Shown piece after piece: positions 58,861 through 64,000 of a DNA stretch of 64,000 nt. Source of the stretch: Alphaproteobacteria bacterium. GTDB taxonomy: Bacteria > Pseudomonadota > Alphaproteobacteria > MPNO01 > UBA2964. The notes under the pieces are model-generated. The model was not told the DNA's origin. It searched no databases and worked only from the letters and a program-made list of their open reading frames with translations. Every line of letters starts with the position of its first letter. Position 1 is the first letter of the stretch. The position numbers were made by a program, and so were the translations under genes. The stretch spans positions 471-64,470 of the forward strand of contig WHUE01000001.1 in the NCBI GenBank assembly GCA_009377375.1, in the 5' to 3' direction.

Positions 58861-59730
58861 GTGCCCCGATACGCATATGTCAATGGCCGCTACCTGCCGC
58901 GCGCGCAGGCCGCCGTGGATGTCGAGGACCGGGGCTACCAGTTCGCCGACGGAGTCTACGAGGTGATCGCCGTGATCGGCCGCCGCCCCGTCGATCTGGA
59001 GCCGCATTTCGACCGGCTGGACCGTTCGCTGGCGGAGCTCGACATCGATGCGCCATGCGGCCGTCCCGCGCTCGGGCTCATTCTGCGGCGCCTTGTCTGG
59101 CTTAACAAATTGCACGATGGCATTGTTTATATTCAGGTTTCCCGCGGCGTGGCGCCCCGCAACCACGCCTTTCCGCCGTTCGGCACGCGACCGTCGCTGG
59201 TGATGATCACGGCGCCCCGCCGCCCGCCGGGCGAGGACGCGGTTTCCCGCGGCGCCTCCGTGATCTGCATGGCCGACAACCGTTGGGGGCGGCCGGACAT
59301 CAAGAGCGTGTCCCTGCTGCCCAACGTCCTGGCAAAGCAGCAGGCCGTTCAGTCGGGGGCGACGGAAGCCTGGTTCGTCGACCGGGACGGGCTGGTGACG
59401 GAAGGCTCCGCCACCAATGCCTGGATCGTTACCAAAAACCGCGAGGTGGTCACCCGTCCCCTCGGGCGCGAACTGCTCGCGGGAATCACCCGGGCCGCTG
59501 TTGCCGAAGCGGCAAAAATGAATAATTTCAAGCTCGTCGAGCGTCCGTTTACGGTAGAGGAAGCAAAGTCAGCCGCCGAGGCGTTCATCACCAGCACGAC
59601 CTCGTTCGTCATGCCTGTCACCTCCATCGACGGCGATCCTGTGGCCGACGGCGCGCCGGGGCCCGTCACCCGTGCATTGCTTGAGGCCTATCGGCGCAAG
59701 GTATACGGCGCGGAGGGGGAGGGCGCGTGA
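58861..59730 (+). CDS. dat: D-amino-acid aminotransferase-like PLP class IV enzyme
   Basis: AAVDVEDRGYQFADGVYEVIAVIGRRPVDLEPHFDRLDRSLAEL...DIKSVSLLPNVLAKQQAVQSGATEAWFVDRDGLVTEGSATNAWIV; GTG start. Confidence 0.92.
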   Translation: MPRYAYVNGRYLPRAQAAVDVEDRGYQFADGVYEVIAVIGRRPVDLEPHFDRLDRSLAELDIDAPCGRPALGLILRRLVWLNKLHDGIVYIQVSRGVAPRNHAFPPFGTRPSLVMITAPRRPPGEDAVSRGASVICMADNRWGRPDIKSVSLLPNVLAKQQAVQSGATEAWFVDRDGLVTEGSATNAWIVTKNREVVTRPLGRELLAGITRAAVAEAAKMNNFKLVERPFTVEEAKSAAEAFITSTTSFVMPVTSIDGDPVADGAPGPVTRALLEAYRRKVYGAEGEGA

Positions 59731-60377
59731 TTCGCCTGCCGCGCGCGGTCCTGTTCGACTGGGACAACACCCTGGTCGATACCTGGCCGGTTATCCATGA
59801 TGCGATGGTCTGCACGCTGGAGGCCATGGGCCATGCGCCCTGGACGCTGGAGGAGACGCGGACGCGGGTGCGAAAGTCGCTGCGCGAGGCCTTCCCGGAG
59901 TTGTTCGGCGACCGCTGGGAGGAGGCGCGGGACGTATTTTACGGACGTTTTCGCGCGATCCACCTCGAAAAGCTTGTCTTGCAGCCCGGAGCGGAGGCGC
60001 TGCTGGAGGCGTTTCAGGCCCGCGGCTGCTACATGGGCGTGGTCAGCAACAAGATGGGCGACCATCTGCGGCGCGAAGCCGAACATCTGGGCTGGAGCCG
60101 CTACTTCGGACGACTGGTCGGCGCAACGGATGCGGCCCGGGACAAGCCGGCGCTGGAGCCGGTCGTCATGGCGCTGGGCGAATGCGGCATCCCGCCGGGG
60201 TCGGATGTCTGGTTCGTCGGTGACACGTGGATCGATATGCAGTGCGCCCACGTCGCCGGCTGCATCCCTGTGCTGATTTGTAGCGACCCGCCGAAAGTCT
60301 CTGAATTTAAAGATTTTATGCCCTCCATCCACGTGTCCGACTGTCACGAACTCGCGAGATTGGTCACGAGTTACTAG
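59727..60377 (+). CDS. HAD family hydrolase
   Basis: AVLFDWDNTLVDTWPVIHDAM (DxDxT), VVSNKMG, DKPALEPV, WFVGDTWIDMQCA. Confidence 0.92.
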   Translation: MIRLPRAVLFDWDNTLVDTWPVIHDAMVCTLEAMGHAPWTLEETRTRVRKSLREAFPELFGDRWEEARDVFYGRFRAIHLEKLVLQPGAEALLEAFQARGCYMGVVSNKMGDHLRREAEHLGWSRYFGRLVGATDAARDKPALEPVVMALGECGIPPGSDVWFVGDTWIDMQCAHVAGCIPVLICSDPPKVSEFKDFMPSIHVSDCHELARLVTSY

Positions 60378-60508
60378 ACGGGCCCCCTCGGGGTTTCTAT
60401 ATCCTTAACTGTAGCTGCGCCGGTTGCGTCGCCGAGTTTGGGGCGTATATCACTCAAGACTGGGTCCGAACGGCCTGAAACCCACCGAAACCACGAAGAA
60501 TCGGGACG

Positions 60509-60769
60509 ATGACAACAGATAAAAACCAGAATCTGCAGGACGTGTTCCTGAACCACGTCAGGAAGAACAAGGCGCCGGTGACCGTGTTTCTCGTCAACGG
60601 TGTGAAGCTGCAGGGCATCATCACGTGGTTCGACAATTTTTGCGTCCTCCTCCGCCGGGACGGGCATTCGCAGCTTGTCTACAAGCATGCGATCTCGACC
60701 GTAATGCCGGTCGCCCCGATCCAGCTTTACGAGGAGAAGGAGCTCGAGGACGCCGAAGCCGGGAGTTGA
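60509..60769 (+). CDS. hfq: RNA chaperone Hfq
   Basis: [60 protein letters not shown]. Confidence 0.98.
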   Translation: MTTDKNQNLQDVFLNHVRKNKAPVTVFLVNGVKLQGIITWFDNFCVLLRRDGHSQLVYKHAISTVMPVAPIQLYEEKELEDAEAGS

Positions 60770-60770
60770 T

Positions 60771-62075
60771 GTGAAGAACGGCTCCCGCGAGGAGGACCGG
60801 CCGCACGCCGAGCGTGCCGTCGTCCTGCATCCGTTCCTGAAGCGCGGAGCCACGGGGCTTCGGGACGCTGAGGCGTGTCTGGAGGAGGCTATCGGGTTGG
60901 CCGAGGCCATCTCGCTCGATGTCGTGCATTCCGAGTGCGTGGGGCTTTCCGCCCGCCGGCCGGCCACCCTGTTCGGCTCCGGCGCCGTCGAGACGCTGGA
61001 AGGCGTCATTGCGGCCGTGGAAGCAGGGGTCGTCATCATAGACGGCGCCTTGACCCCCGTTCAGCAGCGGAACCTGGAACGCGCCTGGAAGTGCAAGGTG
61101 CTGGACCGCACAGGGCTGATCCTCGAAATATTCGGCGAGCGGGCCCGCACGCGGGAAGGCCGACTGCAGGTGGAGCTGGCGCACCTGTCCTATCAGCGCA
61201 GCCGGCTGGTGCGGAGCTGGACCCATCTGGAGCGCCAGCGCGGCGGCCGCGGCTTCATGGGCGGCCCCGGCGAGCGCCAGATCGAGGCCGACCGACGGCA
61301 GATCGACGAGCGCATCACCCGGCTCAAGCTGGAGCTGGAAACGGTGACCCGCACCCGAGCGCTCCACCGCAAGGCGCGAAACCGCATGCCGTACCCGGTG
61401 GTGGCGCTGGTCGGCTATACCAATGCCGGCAAGTCGACGCTGTTCAACCGCCTGACCGATGCCGATGTCTTCGCCGAGGACCAGCTTTTCGCGACGCTGG
61501 ACCCGACCATGCGCGTAGCGCGGCTGCCGTCCGGACGCTCGGTGATCCTGTCCGACACGGTGGGATTCGTCTCGGCGCTGCCCACCAGCCTGATCGCCGC
61601 CTTTCGCGCCACGCTGGAAGAGGTGCTCGAGGCGAAGATCGTCATTCACGTGCGCGACATCGCACATGCCGAGACCGAAGCTCAGCGCGAGGACGTCATC
61701 TCGGTTCTCGCCGAGCTGGGCATCGATGACGCGGAACAGGCCCGGCTGGTGGAGGCCCGCAACAAGATCGACCTGCTGAGCCCCGAAGACCGCGAAATCG
61801 AGGTCAACCGCGCCGCACGGAGCGACAGCGTCGTCGCGATCTCGGCGGCCACGGGCGAAGGCTGCAACGGACTGCTGGCGTTGATCGACGAGCGCCTGCG
61901 CACCGACCGCCGGGTGCTGGATCTCAGCCTGCCCGCGATCGACGGGGCGGGACTCGCCTGGCTTTACCGTCACGGCGACGTGCTCGAACGCCGCGACGAC
62001 GGCGCGGACGTCCATCTGCGCATTGCCCTCGATCCGGCCGACGCCGCCCGCTTCGAGGCCCGCAACGGCGCCTGA
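60771..62075 (+). CDS. hflX: GTPase HflX
   Basis: GERQIEADRRQIDERITRLKLELE...VVALVGYTNAGKSTLFNRLTDADVFAEDQLFATLDPTMR; GTG start, adjacent to hfq. Confidence 0.97.
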   Translation: MKNGSREEDRPHAERAVVLHPFLKRGATGLRDAEACLEEAIGLAEAISLDVVHSECVGLSARRPATLFGSGAVETLEGVIAAVEAGVVIIDGALTPVQQRNLERAWKCKVLDRTGLILEIFGERARTREGRLQVELAHLSYQRSRLVRSWTHLERQRGGRGFMGGPGERQIEADRRQIDERITRLKLELETVTRTRALHRKARNRMPYPVVALVGYTNAGKSTLFNRLTDADVFAEDQLFATLDPTMRVARLPSGRSVILSDTVGFVSALPTSLIAAFRATLEEVLEAKIVIHVRDIAHAETEAQREDVISVLAELGIDDAEQARLVEARNKIDLLSPEDREIEVNRAARSDSVVAISAATGEGCNGLLALIDERLRTDRRVLDLSLPAIDGAGLAWLYRHGDVLERRDDGADVHLRIALDPADAARFEARNGA

Positions 62076-62120
62076 CGGCTCGACGGGGCCGATTCGGCGC
62101 GTAATCCGAAGAGAATCCCC

Positions 62121-62936
62121 GTGAGCATCGCACCCGACATAGACGCCGTTTCCGCCATCATCCGCGACGTCGCGGCGGAGGAGATCATGCCGCGGTTCCG
62201 GGCGCTCGCCGACGATCATGTCTGGCACAAGTCGGGGGGATCGATCGTTACCGTCGCCGACGAGGCGAGCGAGGCACGGCTGGAGGACGCGCTTTGCGCC
62301 CTCGTTCCCGGTTCCGTGGCCCTCGGCGAGGAAGCCACGGAGCGCGACCCCGGGGCGGTGGAGCGCCTGTCGGAGGCGGCCCCGGTCTGGATCATCGACC
62401 CGGTCGACGGTACCGCGAATTTCGCGGCCGGCGAGCCCCGCTTCGGCGTGATCGTGGCCTATGCCGTCGGCGGCGAAACCGTGGCCGGCTGGATACTCGA
62501 TCCCAACGGCGACCGACTGGCGACCGGTGAGAAAGGCGGCGGGGCCTGGAAGGACGGCGAGCGGCTTTCCGTCCGCGGCGCGGGGTCCCTGTCCGAGATG
62601 GAAGGCTCGCTGCCGGGCAGGATGCGGCGGATCGCTCCGCTGAAGGCGCGCTTCGCCGGCATCCACGCCACGGGCTGCGTCGCGTTCGAATACCTGGCCC
62701 TGGTCGAGGGCGCCCTCGACTTCGCGTTCTACCGCCGCCTGAAGCCGTGGGATCACGCGGCAGGCCAGCTGATCCACACGGAGTCCGGCGGGCACTCCCG
62801 CGCGCTCGACGGCACGGCTTATCGGCCGGGCAGTGCCGGCGGCGCGCAGGGACTTCTGCTTGCCCCCGACGCCGGGACCTGGGACCGGCTGGCGGAGGTC
62901 ATTGCGCCCGCAGCGCGTGAAACCTGGCGCGGCTGA
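62121..62936 (+). CDS. Inositol monophosphatase family protein
   Basis: ALGEEATERDP...WIIDPVDGTANFAAGEPRFGVIVA...KPWDHAAGQLI. Confidence 0.9.
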   Translation: MSIAPDIDAVSAIIRDVAAEEIMPRFRALADDHVWHKSGGSIVTVADEASEARLEDALCALVPGSVALGEEATERDPGAVERLSEAAPVWIIDPVDGTANFAAGEPRFGVIVAYAVGGETVAGWILDPNGDRLATGEKGGGAWKDGERLSVRGAGSLSEMEGSLPGRMRRIAPLKARFAGIHATGCVAFEYLALVEGALDFAFYRRLKPWDHAAGQLIHTESGGHSRALDGTAYRPGSAGGAQGLLLAPDAGTWDRLAEVIAPAARETWRG

Positions 62937-63005
62937 CGCCCGCCCGTTGTCCCCACCACCCACGACACCTAAGATGCCGGCCACAACCAGAGACGGAGCA
63001 GGGAC

Positions 63006-63884
63006 ATGACCGGCAGCGCGAAGGCCGCCTTTATCGGGCTCGGGGTGATGGGCTATCCCATGGCAGGCCATCTGGCCGCCCGCGGCTACGACATGACGGT
63101 GTACAACCGCACCGCCGAAAAGACGAAGCGATGGGCCGGCGATCACAAGGGCGCAACCGCGGCGACGCCGGCGAAGGCCGCTGCCGGGGCCGATTTCATC
63201 TTCACCTGCGTCGGCAACGACGACGATTTGCGATCCGTGGTGCTAGGCGAGACCGGGGCTCTCGCCGGCATGAAGCCGGGCGCCGTGCTGATCGACCATA
63301 CGACCACCTCCGCCATGGTGGCGCGCGAACTGTACGAAGACGCGAAATCCCGGGGCCTCGCGTTTCTGGACGCGCCGGTCTCCGGCGGGCAGGCGGGGGC
63401 GGAGAACGGCCAGCTCACCGTCATGGCGGGCGGCGACGAGGAGGTATTCGCCCGCGCCAGGCCGGCGATGGAGGCCTACGGCAAGGCTGTGACGCTGATG
63501 GGCCCGTCGGGCGCGGGCCAGCTCACCAAGATGGTGAACCAGATCTGCATCGCGGGGCTGGTGCAGGGGCTGTCCGAAGGCATGAATTTCGCCCAGCACG
63601 CAGGCCTCGATGGCGACCTCGTCCTCGACGTGATCTCGAAGGGCGCGGCCCAGTCGTGGCAGATGGAGAACCGAGGCCGCACGATGCTGAAGGGCGAGTT
63701 CGATTTCGGCTTTGCGGTGGACTGGATGCGCAAGGATCTCGGCATCTGCCTGGAGGAGGCCGAGAACAACGGCGCCCGTCTGCCCGTCACGGCGCTGGTG
63801 GACCAGTTCTACAAGCACGTCCAGGCGCGCGGCGGCAGCCGCTACGATACTTCCAGCCTGATGATGCTGCTGTCGCAGGAGTAG
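63006..63884 (+). CDS. NAD(P)-dependent oxidoreductase, 3-hydroxyisobutyrate dehydrogenase family
   Basis: AAFIGLGVMGYPMAGHLAARGYDMTVYNRT...LDAPVSGGQAGAENGQLTVMAGG...GPSGAGQLTKMVNQ. Confidence 0.94.
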   Translation: MTGSAKAAFIGLGVMGYPMAGHLAARGYDMTVYNRTAEKTKRWAGDHKGATAATPAKAAAGADFIFTCVGNDDDLRSVVLGETGALAGMKPGAVLIDHTTTSAMVARELYEDAKSRGLAFLDAPVSGGQAGAENGQLTVMAGGDEEVFARARPAMEAYGKAVTLMGPSGAGQLTKMVNQICIAGLVQGLSEGMNFAQHAGLDGDLVLDVISKGAAQSWQMENRGRTMLKGEFDFGFAVDWMRKDLGICLEEAENNGARLPVTALVDQFYKHVQARGGSRYDTSSLMMLLSQE

Positions 63885-63891
63885 CCAGACC

Positions 63892-64000
63892 TCAGCGCCG
63901 CTCCGCGTCCTTCGCGGCGTTCCACAGCGCATCCATTTCCGTCAGCGTCGACGTGGAAGGATTTTTCCCCTTTTTGACAAGGGCCTGTTCCACGAAGCGA
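63892..64000 (-). CDS. mazG: Nucleoside triphosphate pyrophosphohydrolase MazG, C-terminal end only (5' part outside window)
   Basis: Reverse-strand translation RFVEQALVKKGKNPSTSTLTEMDALWNAAKDAERR* matches the conserved MazG C-terminus; not listed in ORF track. Confidence 0.75.
   Translation of the reverse strand, partial: RFVEQALVKKGKNPSTSTLTEMDALWNAAKDAERR

Noticed and set aside
60377-60508. Weak CCCC-TC-GGGG hairpin with short T run (near 60383) in the HAD-hfq spacer
   Set aside because: Only a 4-bp stem with a 2-nt loop; insufficient for a terminator call.
60621-63146. 841-aa minus-strand ORF opposite hflX and the IMPase gene
   Set aside because: Antisense shadow ORF of GC-rich codon bias; low-complexity R/G/A/H-rich translation, no domain motifs, covers three clear plus-strand genes.

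Overview
GC-rich alphaproteobacterial chromosomal window (class inferred from gene order, the GTTC-N7-GTTC SOS boxes and the lipoyl-fused PDH E1-beta; genus not resolvable by eye). It is almost entirely densely packed conserved core genes: rpsB(partial)-tsf-pyrH-frr-uppS-cdsA-dxr-rseP-bamA-skp-lpxD-fabZ-lpxA-lpxI-lpxB; gltA and gltX (minus); comEC; lexA-moeA-moaC-trpC-trpD-trpG (minus strand); a ~5.3 kb accessory block (csoR, c-type cytochrome, P1B copper ATPase, YibQ-type deacetylase, aldo/keto reductase); trpE-ppiD (minus); tpiA-secG-pyrG-kdsA-eno-ftsB-pdhA-pdhB-pdhC-lpdA-GNAT-lipA-ratA; DUF429, cinA-type, pgpA, ispDF (minus); ccsA-like; dusB-ntrB-ntrC-ntrY-ntrX-trkA-dat-HAD-hfq-hflX-IMPase-HIBADH; and the 3' end of mazG (minus) at the right edge. 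I saw no rRNA, tRNA, CRISPR, phage or transposase. I found no convincing undescribed multi-gene system. The best leads are: the copper module sitting between trpE and trpG, so that csoR with its operator-bearing promoter lies directly upstream of and co-directional with trpGDC-moaC-moeA-lexA; an aldo/keto reductase with the catalytic His apparently replaced by Ser; a near-identical 109-bp lipoyl-domain repeat shared by pdhB and pdhC; a ComEC lacking the nuclease motif that shares a palindromic CTAG stop with lexA; and twin SOS boxes at lexA. All family calls come from motif recognition without database searches.
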